Made by a program: the position numbers and the translations under genes. DNA of 64,000 bases. Source: Acidimicrobiaceae bacterium. Its GTDB lineage: Bacteria; Actinomycetota; Acidimicrobiia; Acidimicrobiales; RAAP-2. The stretch is from NCBI GenBank assembly GCA_003132165.1, contig PKWW01000033.1, forward strand, positions 37,036 to 101,035, written 5' to 3'. Below, piece after piece: positions 53,244 to 61,844 of the stretch; positions within the stretch are counted from its first letter, which is position 1; every line of letters starts with the position of its first letter. The notes under the pieces were generated by a model. That model did no database searches and was not told the DNA's origin. It saw nothing but the letters and a program-made list of their open reading frames with translations.

Positions 53244-54169
53244 TATTGCAGAGCGGACGAGTCGGGGATGAAGACGCCATCGGGTGCGCGGACCGCGCTC
53301 TTGACAACGTCGAGCAGCAGGGCGTGGATCGCGCGGACCGGTGCCGCGGGAAAGCCGAATCGCCGCGTTACGAGGCTGACGCGACGTTGCGCGATGCCTT
53401 CGATCGGCACGGCGGTGAACTTCTCGCGCAGGTGCGGCGACAGCATGGTGGCGGGAAGGATTGACGGTCCGTGACCATCGAAGGTGAGCGACGCGATCGT
53501 GCGAAGGCCGTCGAGTTCGATGAGCGGACGAAGCTCGACCCCGTGCGCCTTCGCTGCTTCGTCAATTTCGCGTCGGATTGGCGTACCGGGGAAGGGGAGT
53601 AGCAGTTCGTACTTCGACAGAGTTGCAAAGGTGACCGACGCTTCCTTCGCGAGGGGGTGGGTCTTGTCGAGGATGAGCACGAGGTCCTCCTTGAACAGAT
53701 CGACCTCGTTCAGTTCGGGTGCGGTGACGGGCCAGGCGAGCACCGCGAGGTCCAACCGGCCGTTGAGCAACTGCGGTTCGATGACCGAATTCGTGCCCTC
53801 GGTGATGCGCAACGCGATGTGGGGGTAACTCTGACGCTGGGCCTTCAAGAGCAGCGGCACGATCCACCGACCAGCGGTGCCGATCATGCCGAGCGAGACG
53901 TGACCTCGGATGTCGGCGTTGAGTTCGGATACGTCAGAAGCGATGGCGTTGAGTTCGCTCAAGATTCTGCGCGCGCGTTCGACAACGACCCCCCCAGACT
54001 CGGTGAGTGTTCCAGTCGAGCGATCAACCAGTTCGGTTGCTAATTCGGACTCCAGACGAGCGATCCGGTTGGAAATGTTTGACTGGACTGTGCCAAGTGC
54101 CTCCGCCGCGCTCGAGAAGGTTCCGTGTTCAGCAATGCCTACCAGGGCCTCCAATTGGCGTATCTCCAT
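53243..54169 (-). CDS. LysR-family transcriptional regulator
   Basis: A 308-residue regulator. The N-terminal winged HTH spans residues 1-60 (EHGTFSSAAEALGTVQSNISNRIARLESEL), followed by the two-lobe effector domain. The likely effector is unknown. The ATG at 54169 is 6 nt after TATACT, so the mRNA is probably leaderless. It is divergent from a 6C-type RNA gene and from murT, and its stop overlaps the AlkA-like start. Confidence 0.9.
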   Translation of the reverse strand: MEIRQLEALVGIAEHGTFSSAAEALGTVQSNISNRIARLESELATELVDRSTGTLTESGGVVVERARRILSELNAIASDVSELNADIRGHVSLGMIGTAGRWIVPLLLKAQRQSYPHIALRITEGTNSVIEPQLLNGRLDLAVLAWPVTAPELNEVDLFKEDLVLILDKTHPLAKEASVTFATLSKYELLLPFPGTPIRREIDEAAKAHGVELRPLIELDGLRTIASLTFDGHGPSILPATMLSPHLREKFTAVPIEGIAQRRVSLVTRRFGFPAAPVRAIHALLLDVVKSAVRAPDGVFIPDSSALQ

Positions 54170-54194
54170 GTATCAAGTATACAGATGACAGGTA
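54170..54194 (-). promoter_or_regulatory. lysR leaderless promoter and dyad operator
   Basis: On the minus strand TATACT (54181-54176) lies 6 nt before the lysR ATG. Overlapping it is an interrupted dyad of ATAC and GTAT half-sites with a 9-nt gap, the shape of many LysR-type binding sites. Autoregulation is likely. Confidence 0.55.
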
Positions 54195-54208
54195 TTCGTC
54201 ATATCCAC

Positions 54209-54237
54209 TTGATTGATACGGCTCCGGGGTGCATACT
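54209..54237 (+). promoter_or_regulatory. Candidate promoter of the 6C-type RNA
   Basis: TTGATT (54209-54214), a 17-nt spacer and CATACT (54232-54237). Start of transcription would be near 54244, giving an RNA of about 90 nt to the terminator. Confidence 0.55.
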
Positions 54238-54243
54238 GGTTTC

Positions 54244-54333
54244 AGCCCGCTTTACTCGAAACCCCCCCTTTGGGTAAGGCGCAGGTTTTGCGAAAGGACC
54301 AACCACCCCCCCGGTTGGTCCTTTCGTGTTTTC
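54244..54333 (+). ncRNA. 6C-type small RNA
   Basis: Two stem-loops, each with a run of seven C in the loop, match the description of the actinobacterial 6C RNA family. Hairpin 1: CTTTACTCGAAA (54250-54261), C7 (54262-54268), then TTT and GGGTAAGG (54269-54279), pairing with one bulged G. Hairpin 2: CGAAAGGACCAACC (54291-54304), loop A plus C7, GGTTGGTCCTTTCG (54313-54326), followed by TGTTTTC, making it also the terminator. The promoter is upstream. C-rich loops in such RNAs are thought to pair with G-rich ribosome-binding sites. Ends are estimated. Confidence 0.85.
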
Positions 54334-54371
54334 TGGATTGTTAGCGTGAAGGCAATGAACCTAGGCCCCCT

Positions 54372-55568
54372 GTGAGGAATCGACTGGCGATAGCCGCTCT
54401 TCGCGGCGTGAATTGGTTCTCGCGGGTTACCAAACGGGGCTCCGGTACCGTCGCTGGAGGACGAGTGGGCCTCAAAATCTCCCCGAATCTTCTTGCCTAT
54501 TTGGCGAAGGGTCGTACCGTAATTCTCGTCAGCGGGACCAACGGCAAGACCACCACAACGGCGATGGTCGCCGCGGGTTGGGGCGGCGAGGTCACGACAA
54601 ATTCGACGGGAGCCAACATGCCCGCCGGGCACGTCGCCGCGATGGCCGCTTCGCGTGGCGTAAGGGTTGTGCTCGAAGTCGACGAGGCCTGGTTGCCCGA
54701 AGTGGTCCAGTCGGTGCACCCCGCGATCGTCGTGCTACTCAACCTGTCGAGGGATCAGCTCGACCGCGCGAACGAGGTTCGTCAGATGGCCGAGCGTTGG
54801 CGGGCGTGTCTGGGTGACGCCGACAGTCGCGTTGTTATAGCGAATGCGAACGACCCGTTGGTGGTCTACGCCGCGAGCGCCGCGGAGAACGTGCGGTGGT
54901 GTGACGTGCCGACGTTGTGGCTGGCTGACGCGAGGTCGTGCCCGAAATGCACGAAAGCGCTCGTGCACCAGTCCTCCGCGTGGCACTGCGCGTGCGGTTT
55001 CGCCAAGCCGCTCGATGACACGACTATCTTGCGCGAAGAACTCTTCGTGGACGGTGTCGCCGTTCCTCTCGAACTCTCGATACCGGGTCGATTCAACGAA
55101 GCCAACGCCGCACTCGCGATCACCGCGTTGAAGGAAGTCGGTGTGTCGCCGATTGATGCCGCGCATCGTCTGAAGGATCTGCACGGGGTCGCCGGACGGT
55201 TCACCCTGCGCAAATGGGAGGGGCGCCGGCTGCAGTTGTTACTGGCGAAGAATCCCTCGGGCTTCGAGGCGTTGCTGTCGACCATTGCCGATGATGCCAG
55301 CGACATTTGGGTAGCGATCAACGCTCGCATTGCTGACGGGCGCGATCCTTCGTGGCTCTACGACGTGCCGTTCGAACGGTTGCGGGGCCATCGGGTCTGG
55401 TGCCTCGGTGATCGGCGCCTCGATCTGGCGACGCGTCTGGAATATGCCGACGTCGATTTCGAGGTGGTCGACGACATCGATGTGCTACCGGTCGCGCCCG
55501 AACCGGTGTTACTGCTCGCTAACTACACGGCGTTCAGCGAGTGGCTCACGAGGTCCTCACTGTGTTGA
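54372..55568 (+). CDS. murT: Lipid II isoglutaminyl synthase, MurT subunit
   Basis: A 398-residue Mur-ligase-like ATPase that, with GatD, amidates glutamate in the peptidoglycan stem peptide. The P-loop is GTNGKTTTT (55-63). A zinc ribbon is inserted at about 190-208 (C190, C193, C206, C208), as is typical of MurT, and the C-terminal DUF1727 domain ends in LLLANYTAFSEW. The start is GTG 54372; a mini-frame of six codons (54355-54375) overlaps it as GTGA. It runs into gatD. Confidence 0.92.
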   Translation: MRNRLAIAALRGVNWFSRVTKRGSGTVAGGRVGLKISPNLLAYLAKGRTVILVSGTNGKTTTTAMVAAGWGGEVTTNSTGANMPAGHVAAMAASRGVRVVLEVDEAWLPEVVQSVHPAIVVLLNLSRDQLDRANEVRQMAERWRACLGDADSRVVIANANDPLVVYAASAAENVRWCDVPTLWLADARSCPKCTKALVHQSSAWHCACGFAKPLDDTTILREELFVDGVAVPLELSIPGRFNEANAALAITALKEVGVSPIDAAHRLKDLHGVAGRFTLRKWEGRRLQLLLAKNPSGFEALLSTIADDASDIWVAINARIADGRDPSWLYDVPFERLRGHRVWCLGDRRLDLATRLEYADVDFEVVDDIDVLPVAPEPVLLLANYTAFSEWLTRSSLC

Positions 55569-56242
55569 GAATTGCGACGCTCTTTCCCGATCTGCTCGGT
55601 ACCTACGGCGACAGCGGCAATGGGCTGGTACTCGCCCAGCGAGCGCGAGCCCGAGGCATCAATGCGATACTGACACCGGTGGAACTCGACGACGAGGTGC
55701 CCGACGCTTCGATCTACCTGCTCGGTGGAGGCGAGGACGGGCCCCAGCGCCTGGCCTGCGACCTGCTCGCGAAGAGCACGTTCCCGTCACGGGTGCGTGA
55801 TGGTGCCTACGTCCTGGCGGTATGCGCGGGGTTGCAGATACTCGGACAGTCCTTCAGTATCGAGGGCGATGAGGAGTACGAGGGGCTGGGTGCCGTTGAC
55901 GTCGTCACGCGCCGCGGTTCTGAGCGCTCAGTGGGTGAGATGAGCGTGCAGGTGGGCAAGAAACTACTCGTGGGCTTCGAGAACCACGGGGGTGTCACGG
56001 CCCTGCACGCCCCGACCAATCCGCTCGGCACCATAGTGCGGGGCCGGGGGAACGACGGGGTCGTCGACGGCTACAGGACCGCCAACATCTGGGCGACGTA
56101 CGCGCACGGCCCGGTGCTCGCACTGAATCCCTGGCTCGCCGACGAGATTCTGGCCACGGTGCTTGGCTACGAGCTCGAACCGATCGAGAGCGTTGCCGAC
56201 CGCCTGTACGACGAACGCTGTGCCGCGCTCAGTTCTCGGTAG
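55562..56242 (+). CDS. gatD: Lipid II isoglutaminyl synthase, GatD glutaminase subunit
   Basis: A 226-residue class-I-like glutaminase. It begins LRIATLFPDLLGTYGDSGN, typical of GatD, with the nucleophile Cys88 in LAVCAGLQILG and a C-terminal His in YAHGPVLA. GTG 55562 overlaps the murT stop and has GAGG at 55550-55553; TTG 55565 (TTGA) is the alternative. GatD delivers ammonia to MurT. The 3' end overlaps the convergent acyltransferase gene by 14 bp. Confidence 0.92.
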   Translation: MLRIATLFPDLLGTYGDSGNGLVLAQRARARGINAILTPVELDDEVPDASIYLLGGGEDGPQRLACDLLAKSTFPSRVRDGAYVLAVCAGLQILGQSFSIEGDEEYEGLGAVDVVTRRGSERSVGEMSVQVGKKLLVGFENHGGVTALHAPTNPLGTIVRGRGNDGVVDGYRTANIWATYAHGPVLALNPWLADEILATVLGYELEPIESVADRLYDERCAALSSR

Positions 56243-56966
56243 TCGCAGGCACGCCGTACGTCGGATCGCCACTTACTTCGCGACCTAATTCCTGCACGGC
56301 TGCCTGTATTCGCGTACTGAAGCGGCGCAGGTTCTCGCCCTCCACGCTGCGCAGCGCCGGGCCGAAGGCCACAATCACGTGGTGGTGGCGCTGGCTGGGG
56401 GCCTGCGCATACTGGGGCGCCTTGGCGTACTTCGGTCCGCGAAGTTGACCCGACTGGTCGATGTACGTGGGGATGACGGTTGCCTTGGAGCGCTCGGCGA
56501 GGTACGCGGCGCCACCCTTGAATTCCTGGAGCGCCCCGTCGGTGGTGCGCCCGCCTTCGGGGTAGATGAGAAGGTTCCAGTGGTCCTCGATCAACTCGAG
56601 CGCCTGCAGAGAGCTGCGGCGGTTGACTCGGTGTCGGTCGATAGGAATCGCGTTGAAGACGAGCACGGTTTGAAAGGCCTTGCGCGACTCCATGAAGAAG
56701 TTGTCCATCGCGGCGGCGACCACGGTTCGACGCCGCAGGGACGCGGGAAGGGCGGTGAGCACCAGGGGAGTGTCGAGGTTGCTCTGATGGTTCGCAGCGA
56801 AGATGAACGGCCCGCGACCTTGGAGGTTCTCGACGCCGCGTACTTCGAGTGACGACATGCGTCGCGTGGCCGGACCGATGAAGACGCTGTGGATGACATT
56901 GCGGGCGAGGCGTGCGCTGTAACCCCGGCCCCACTTCGTCGGATAGTCCAAACCAAGTTGCGCCAT
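56229..56966 (-). CDS. PlsC-like 1-acylglycerol-3-phosphate acyltransferase
   Basis: A 245-residue lipid acyltransferase. The catalytic H-x4-D is in AANHQSNLD (His60-Asp65) and the phosphate-binding motif in LLIYPEGGRTTDG near residue 135. It would act at the inner membrane in phosphatidic-acid synthesis. It follows the membrane-protein gene by 2 bp. The C-terminal 5 codons overlap gatD. Confidence 0.85.
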   Translation of the reverse strand: MAQLGLDYPTKWGRGYSARLARNVIHSVFIGPATRRMSSLEVRGVENLQGRGPFIFAANHQSNLDTPLVLTALPASLRRRTVVAAAMDNFFMESRKAFQTVLVFNAIPIDRHRVNRRSSLQALELIEDHWNLLIYPEGGRTTDGALQEFKGGAAYLAERSKATVIPTYIDQSGQLRGPKYAKAPQYAQAPSQRHHHVIVAFGPALRSVEGENLRRFSTRIQAAVQELGREVSGDPTYGVPATTEN

Positions 56967-56968
56967 GG

Positions 56969-57634
56969 CTACTTGCGTCGGCTGGGCTTTTTGGGCGTGT
57001 ACCGCTTCGAGGGGGCGGGTGTGACCGCGGTCTTGGTCGTAGTCTTCGAATCTTTCGACGCTCTGGTACGTCGGGGGGTCGAATCGCGCCCTTCGCGCTT
57101 TTCTTGGCCCATCGTACGGGCTCGACGTGAGGACCCGGTAAACGTCGCGTCACCGTACTTCTGGAGACGGAAGGCGCGGATCACGAGCCAGGCGGCGAGG
57201 AAGAGGAAGACGATGCCGGCCGTGCCGCCCGCCAGTCCAAGCAGTAGCGAGGCGACGATGACACCGACGCGTTTGCGGCGCCAGGCGAAGAGGAGGATGA
57301 AGAGGCCGACGATGAGGATGAGTAGGAACTGGGGCATCCAGTACGACGGGTGGGTCAGTTGGTGCTTCTCGCACAGTGTCGCCGCGTGGGTGTATCCGGT
57401 GGGACAGGCCTTACCTTTTACGTACTTTGCGGTGTCGGTGATCCAGGTGTTCTTGGTGAGGTGCGGGATGAACAGTGCGGCGGAGATGACTGCGATCGCG
57501 CTCGCGAAGTAACTGATGCCCCGTTCCAGACTGTCCAGTCCCATCACTACTTCTCGAGGGACGGCAGATGCTCGACGGGGACGACGGCCGAAGCGAGACT
57601 TGGGCTCCGGCGATGAATCGAGGTTTTCTGGCAC
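56969..57634 (-). CDS. Three-helix membrane protein with Lys/Arg-rich tail
   Basis: A 221-residue protein with membrane segments near residues 41-56, 100-116 and 122-146, a two-Cys loop between the first two (ACPTGY, TLCEK) and a C-terminal tail of about 60 residues rich in Lys, Arg and Thr (for example PSKRYTPKKPSRRK). The tail resembles nucleic-acid or phospholipid-binding tails. No family is recognised. The start is GTG 57634, lying 6 nt after TAGCCT. It is co-transcribed with the acyltransferase gene. Confidence 0.7.
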   Translation of the reverse strand: MPENLDSSPEPKSRFGRRPRRASAVPREVVMGLDSLERGISYFASAIAVISAALFIPHLTKNTWITDTAKYVKGKACPTGYTHAATLCEKHQLTHPSYWMPQFLLILIVGLFILLFAWRRKRVGVIVASLLLGLAGGTAGIVFLFLAAWLVIRAFRLQKYGDATFTGSSRRARTMGQEKREGRDSTPRRTRASKDSKTTTKTAVTPAPSKRYTPKKPSRRK

Positions 57635-57697
57635 AGGTGAAGGCTACAACGCGGACCAAATGCCGGTGATGCACCGACGAAGTAGCATTCTTACTCC

Positions 57698-57771
57698 GGG
57701 CGCTTAGCTCAGTTGGTTAGAGCGCAGCCTTCACACGGCTGAGGTCGAGGGTTCGAGTCCCCCAGCGCCCA
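57698..57771 (+). tRNA. tRNA-Val (anticodon CAC)
   Basis: Acceptor stem GGGCGCT (57698-57704) pairs with AGCGCCC (57764-57770). The D-arm contains AGCTCAGTTGGTTAGAGC. The anticodon arm CAGCC-TTCACAC-GGCTG reads CAC for GUG (Val). The T-arm has GAGGGTTCGAGTCCCCC. The discriminator is A and CCA is not encoded. Confidence 0.96.
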
Positions 57772-57904
57772 CTCCGGAGCAGAAAAAGAGGGTCATCGGA
57801 TTCTGACGGGGGTGAACTTCATCGCACAACGATCGAGCTGAGAAAAGCCGGTTTGAAAGTGGCAACTTATGTTCACACCGTTCTAGAACTTGAGGAAGGG
57901 ACTC

Positions 57905-58285
57905 ATGGAACCACGCCAGGACCTGGTGGAGCGTTCGGCGCCCTTCCTCCCTGAGGGCAACGAGATCAAGCAGGTGTTTATTTGTCAGGCCGCGCCAAAC
58001 TTCGCCTTCTTCCTCCTCACGTACATGACAGGGCTCACAATCTTCTGGATCAAGTACCGCTGCGTGGCGATCACCCAGGACGCCATCTATGTACTTGAGA
58101 GCACCAAGCTGTCGGGCGGCGCCAAGCCGCAGTCTTTGGTGGGCACCCTGCCTCGCCACACGCAACTCGGCCCGGTCACTGGTCGATGGGCGACGTTGAA
58201 TCTTCTGGGCGAGCGCCACTGGATCCATAAGCGCTTTCACGACGCCATTACTGCCGCTGATCATGAGGCTGGCTTCACGTATTGA
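57905..58285 (+). CDS. Conserved PH-like actinobacterial protein
   Basis: A 126-residue cytoplasmic protein of a widespread actinobacterial type: a FLPEGNEIKQVFICQA start, then one hydrophobic segment (~33-50), then KYRCVAITQDAIYVLES and LPRHTQLGPVTGRW strands ending in HWIHKRFHDAITAAD. The strand pattern resembles bacterial pleckstrin-homology domains. Function is unknown. ATG 57905 has GAGGAAGG upstream. Confidence 0.75.
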   Translation: MEPRQDLVERSAPFLPEGNEIKQVFICQAAPNFAFFLLTYMTGLTIFWIKYRCVAITQDAIYVLESTKLSGGAKPQSLVGTLPRHTQLGPVTGRWATLNLLGERHWIHKRFHDAITAADHEAGFTY

Positions 58286-58486
58286 CCTTCGCGCTGCATT
58301 AGGTGTGTTTGGGCGCTCCCAGAATGAACTGTGGCGCGGTTCGTATTGTGTACCTCAAGGTCCACTGGTCCGGAGTTGCAGCGAACACAGGCGCTGCGTG
58401 CCTTCAATGTGTCAGTCTCGCAACTAATGCCCTTGGACCCACGTACATGGATTGGGCGTATGCGACGCCTCAATAGGCTGGTGCAC

Positions 58487-59215
58487 ATGACATTTACTTC
58501 CCGTTCGCTCCGATTCCCGCGCATCACAACCATGTGCGCAGTGGCATCAATGCTCGCCCTTGTTCCGCTCTCTCTAATTTCTTCGCCCAGTGGAGCCAGT
58601 TCGCTAACGCCGGCGGCACTCATGAACGTGGCGTTGACGAACGCAATTGGATCGCAATGGGTCCACGAGGTGGGAACCGTGACCGCGCCTTCGGAAAACG
58701 CGAAGGTTGTCAACGACATCGGAACCACGTCGGGTCGACAGGTCATCGTCGTCAATGGCGCGCACGCCGAAGTCATCATCGTGCACAAGGTGGCCTACAT
58801 AAAGGGCGATTCGAAAGCCGTCGTGAACTACTTTCAGCTCACCAAGACTGATCCCGCCAAGTACGCGAACAAGTGGTTGTCGATCACCTCGAGCAATACC
58901 GGCTACGCGAACGTGAGCCAGTCAGTGACCCTGAAGTCTGATTTTGACACCTGGAAGATACCCGGAACACTGAGCGAGGGCAAGAAGACGACAGTCAATG
59001 GCAAGTCCGTCATACCCATCACTGGCAAGGTCACGATGACCGCGTCGGCACCCGCGGTCAGCGTGACGTTGTACGTGACGGCCTCGGGAAAGACGCTTCC
59101 CGTCGAAATCGTCCTCAAGTCCACTACCGAGAACGAGACGGTGAAGTGGAGCAAGTGGGGCAGTCCCGTGTCGCTCGCCGCTCCTTCGAAGTTCACGCCG
59201 ATCGCCAAGGCGTAG
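58487..59215 (+). CDS. Secreted protein, unknown function
   Basis: A 242-residue exported protein with a signal peptide ending near SGASS (residue ~35). The mature part is a single beta-rich domain with VNGAHAEVIIVHKVAYIKGD and NKWLSITSSNTGY, reminiscent of LppX/LprAFG-like or other actinobacterial lipid-carrier folds. No lipobox Cys follows the signal peptide. The ribosome-binding site is unclear; ATG 58460 or GTG 58481 could also start it. Confidence 0.68.
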   Translation: MTFTSRSLRFPRITTMCAVASMLALVPLSLISSPSGASSLTPAALMNVALTNAIGSQWVHEVGTVTAPSENAKVVNDIGTTSGRQVIVVNGAHAEVIIVHKVAYIKGDSKAVVNYFQLTKTDPAKYANKWLSITSSNTGYANVSQSVTLKSDFDTWKIPGTLSEGKKTTVNGKSVIPITGKVTMTASAPAVSVTLYVTASGKTLPVEIVLKSTTENETVKWSKWGSPVSLAAPSKFTPIAKA

Positions 59216-59227
59216 CGACGAGGGCTT

Positions 59228-59728
59228 GTGTCCAAGCAGCGTGAACGCCGCGCGAACTTGCTGGCCGTCATTGGTTTCGGCACCGCTTTTGGCTTCGTCG
59301 AAGCCGCCGTGGTGTATTACCTGCGCTTGCTGATCAAGTTCCACTCGATCTATCAATTGTCGCACTACAAGGTGTATTTGAATCTTGGGTTCATCACCTT
59401 CGTCTCTCCCCGCCGCCCGCTCTTGATGAACGCTCGACTGGGTGATGTGGAAGTGACCAGAGAGGCGGCGACGATCCTCATGCTGGTGTTCCTCTCGTTC
59501 GTCGCCTCCACCGTCTGGAAACGAAGGCTCGGCGCCTTCATGACCAGCTTCGCGTGCTGGGACATTGCTTATTACGTCTTCTTGAGGATTCTCGACCACT
59601 GGCCCTCGAGCCTCATGACGAGAGATGTCTACTTCCTGATACCGGTCACCTGGATCGGACCGGTCATCACGCCACTCGTCATCTGCTCGGTGATGTTGGT
59701 GGTGGGGAGTTGGCTCTATTTGGAGTGA
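59228..59728 (+). CDS. Integral membrane protein, unknown
   Basis: A 166-residue protein with about four membrane segments. The GFGTAFGFVEAAVVYYLRLL first helix and a loop of charged residues (VEVTREAATI) occur in related actinobacterial membrane proteins of unknown role. It starts at GTG 59228, with GAGGG a few nt upstream and 12 bp after the preceding gene. Confidence 0.65.
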   Translation: MSKQRERRANLLAVIGFGTAFGFVEAAVVYYLRLLIKFHSIYQLSHYKVYLNLGFITFVSPRRPLLMNARLGDVEVTREAATILMLVFLSFVASTVWKRRLGAFMTSFACWDIAYYVFLRILDHWPSSLMTRDVYFLIPVTWIGPVITPLVICSVMLVVGSWLYLE

Positions 59729-59945
59729 CGGTCACGACCAAGTGCGCGAGCATCTCGTCGGGACACGGGCAACGAGAATCGGCAGCTTTGCGCAGCGCGA
59801 TTCCGAGACTGTTGCTCGCTTCGTCGTGCATCGCGATGTGGTTCACGGAGTTACCCTCGCCGTTTTCGAGTGTCGTGCGACGATCAGACTCGTGGCCGAC
59901 TGCGCCACATCTAATTCGAACCAGCCCTACGGCTAGCGTGAACGG

Positions 59946-60599
59946 ATGGCAAAACTCAGCCACAAGATTCCAGTCACCCCGTGGCGAGCGACCAGTACCT
60001 GGGCGTTTCGACCTCGCATGTTCCTTCCCCTGGCGTTCGGTCTGTCACTCTTTGGTGTGGGCGAGGGGCTGCTCGTTGTCTCGCGCTGGGGAGCCACGCC
60101 GTGGACGGTATTCGCCGAAGGCGTCGCACGTCACGCCCACATCTCACTCGGTTGGGCGACGGCGGCGATCAGTTGCGTGGTGTTGCTGGCCTGGTTTCCG
60201 CTGCGCGAGCGGCCGGGATTTGGCACCATTGCGAACCTCGTGATCATCGCCTACATGCTGGACCTCACGTCCACGACGATGCCAGTTCCACACAATGTGG
60301 TGCTCGAGGCCCTCCTCATGCTCGGCGGTGTCGTCGCCATCGGCATCGGTAGCGCCCTCTACCTCACGACGGGTCTGGGACCCGGGCCGCGGGACGGTCT
60401 CATGACCAGCATCCACCGGCATTTCGGGGTGAGTGTTGTCTACGTGCGCCTGACTCTTGAGGTCGTGGTGCTGATCATTGGTTGGCTGCTTGGCGGTACG
60501 GTTGGAATCGGTACCGCGTTCTTCGCCGCCACCGTTGGTTTCAGCATCGGGGTGAGCCTCAACGTGGTGGACCGAATAGTCGGAAAGTTTCAATCATGA
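59946..60599 (+). CDS. YczE/YitT-like membrane protein
   Basis: A 217-residue protein with five or six membrane segments. The GLSLFGVGEGLLVVSRWGATPW and TTGLGPGPRDGLMT segments are typical of the YczE/YyaS-type family, of unknown function. ATG 59946 is 6 nt after TAGCGT (59934-59939), so the mRNA is probably leaderless. It overlaps the LysE-type gene (ATGA). The 59729-59945 gap shows no other feature. Confidence 0.78.
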   Translation: MAKLSHKIPVTPWRATSTWAFRPRMFLPLAFGLSLFGVGEGLLVVSRWGATPWTVFAEGVARHAHISLGWATAAISCVVLLAWFPLRERPGFGTIANLVIIAYMLDLTSTTMPVPHNVVLEALLMLGGVVAIGIGSALYLTTGLGPGPRDGLMTSIHRHFGVSVVYVRLTLEVVVLIIGWLLGGTVGIGTAFFAATVGFSIGVSLNVVDRIVGKFQS

Positions 60600-61237
60600 T
60601 CAGTGGAAGTCATCTCGCGGCGTTCCTCGTCGCCTCGTTCGTGATCATCATCGTGCCGGGGCCCAGTGTGCTCTTTACCCTCGCCCGTGGTGTCGCGTGG
60701 GGTCGCGCCGTGGCGGTCTTGACGGTACTGGGTAACACGATCGGCACGTTCCTCCTCTCGCTCGTGATCGCTCTGGGCCTCGGACCTCTGTTGTCGCGCT
60801 CGAAGACGTTTTCGATCGTCTTGCAGTTGGCGGGAGGCTGCTACTTGCTCTGGCTCGGTTACGAAGCACTCCGCCACCGCCAGGCGCACGCGAAAGCAAT
60901 GACGACGCGCGAGGGCCTGCGGCCTTCGAACTTCTCGGTCGTTCGCCAGGGCTTCACCGTTGGCGTCTTGAACCCGAAGTCGCTCGTCTTCTTCGCTGCG
61001 GTGTTCCCGCATTTCGTCGATCGGGCCACGGGCAACGACACGGTACAGCTCATCATCTTCGGTTGCATATTCAGCGTGATGGCTTTCTGTAGCGACGCGA
61101 CCTGGGGACTCATCGCCGGCACCGCACGCGAATGGCTCTCCGGATCACCCCATCGACTCGTGGTGCTACGCACCATCGGTGGTTGCGTGATGTGCACGCT
61201 TGGCGTACTCATCATCTCGAGCGCCGTCACCTCGTAA
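60596..61237 (+). CDS. LysE/RhtB-family amino acid exporter
   Basis: A 213-residue exporter with six membrane segments. The IVPGPSVLFTLARGVAWGRAV motif after helix 1 and GFTVGVLNPKSLVFFAAVFPHF in the middle are hallmarks of the LysE/RhtB superfamily. The substrate is not determinable. It is translationally coupled to the gene upstream. Confidence 0.9.
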   Translation: MISGSHLAAFLVASFVIIIVPGPSVLFTLARGVAWGRAVAVLTVLGNTIGTFLLSLVIALGLGPLLSRSKTFSIVLQLAGGCYLLWLGYEALRHRQAHAKAMTTREGLRPSNFSVVRQGFTVGVLNPKSLVFFAAVFPHFVDRATGNDTVQLIIFGCIFSVMAFCSDATWGLIAGTAREWLSGSPHRLVVLRTIGGCVMCTLGVLIISSAVTS

Positions 61238-61265
61238 CGTCACAACCCGTTTCTAGGGTGGGGTC

Positions 61266-61799
61266 ATGGGAAAAGTGCACGTGACCGGTTATGAGAATTC
61301 TGTTCGTTCCTCGGTGGATTCGTTCGTGGCGAATCTGCCCGAGATGCTTGGGGCGATGGCGGCCGACCCTCGTTGTCTGGTGGCGATCGCGGAATTCGAA
61401 GATGAGCGCTACGTCCAGTTTTGGGTCGGCGCCGACGGTGATGTCATCTCCGAGGTGGTCTCCAACTTGAACATCGGCGACGCTGTCGCGTTGAGCGACG
61501 AGGACGAACAAGCGCTGCGTGACCTGGGCTGGTCCGAGCCGTCGCCGGGCCCGAATCCCAACTGGCGATTCGAGTCCGTCGGGATCAGCGAACTACTGGT
61601 GTTGGTGTCGATGACCCGCGACGCGGTGTACACGGTGTTGCGCGAGCGACCGGGTAACACGGTGTCGCTTCGCAGTTGGGAGATGCCCGCGACGAGCGAC
61701 CAGCATCGCGACGACCTTCGAGAACGGTCGAGGGTCGCATACCAGGAGCGCTTCGGCGAGATTGAGAAGGAGATCGAAGCAATGAGTTTCGACGATTGA
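61266..61799 (+). CDS. Hypothetical protein of the TY-Chap/YbjN-like type
   Basis: A 177-residue acidic cytoplasmic protein with an alpha/beta start and a strand pattern (RYVQFWVGADGDVISEVV) followed by ALRDLGWSEPSPGPNPNW. That W-P-N-W arrangement recurs in small actinobacterial proteins thought to act as chaperone-like partners. ATG 61266 is 6 nt after TAGGGT (61254-61259) with no Shine-Dalgarno. Function is unknown. Confidence 0.65.
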   Translation: MGKVHVTGYENSVRSSVDSFVANLPEMLGAMAADPRCLVAIAEFEDERYVQFWVGADGDVISEVVSNLNIGDAVALSDEDEQALRDLGWSEPSPGPNPNWRFESVGISELLVLVSMTRDAVYTVLRERPGNTVSLRSWEMPATSDQHRDDLRERSRVAYQERFGEIEKEIEAMSFDD

Positions 61800-61844
61800 G
61801 TCAAAACTTCTGGTTCCTACACTGCTAGGGGCAAAGGAGTCTGG

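Noticed and set aside
56167-57153. 328-codon minus-strand frame overlapping the acyltransferase gene
   Set aside because: Out of frame with the PlsC motifs, Arg/Pro-rich, no start signal.
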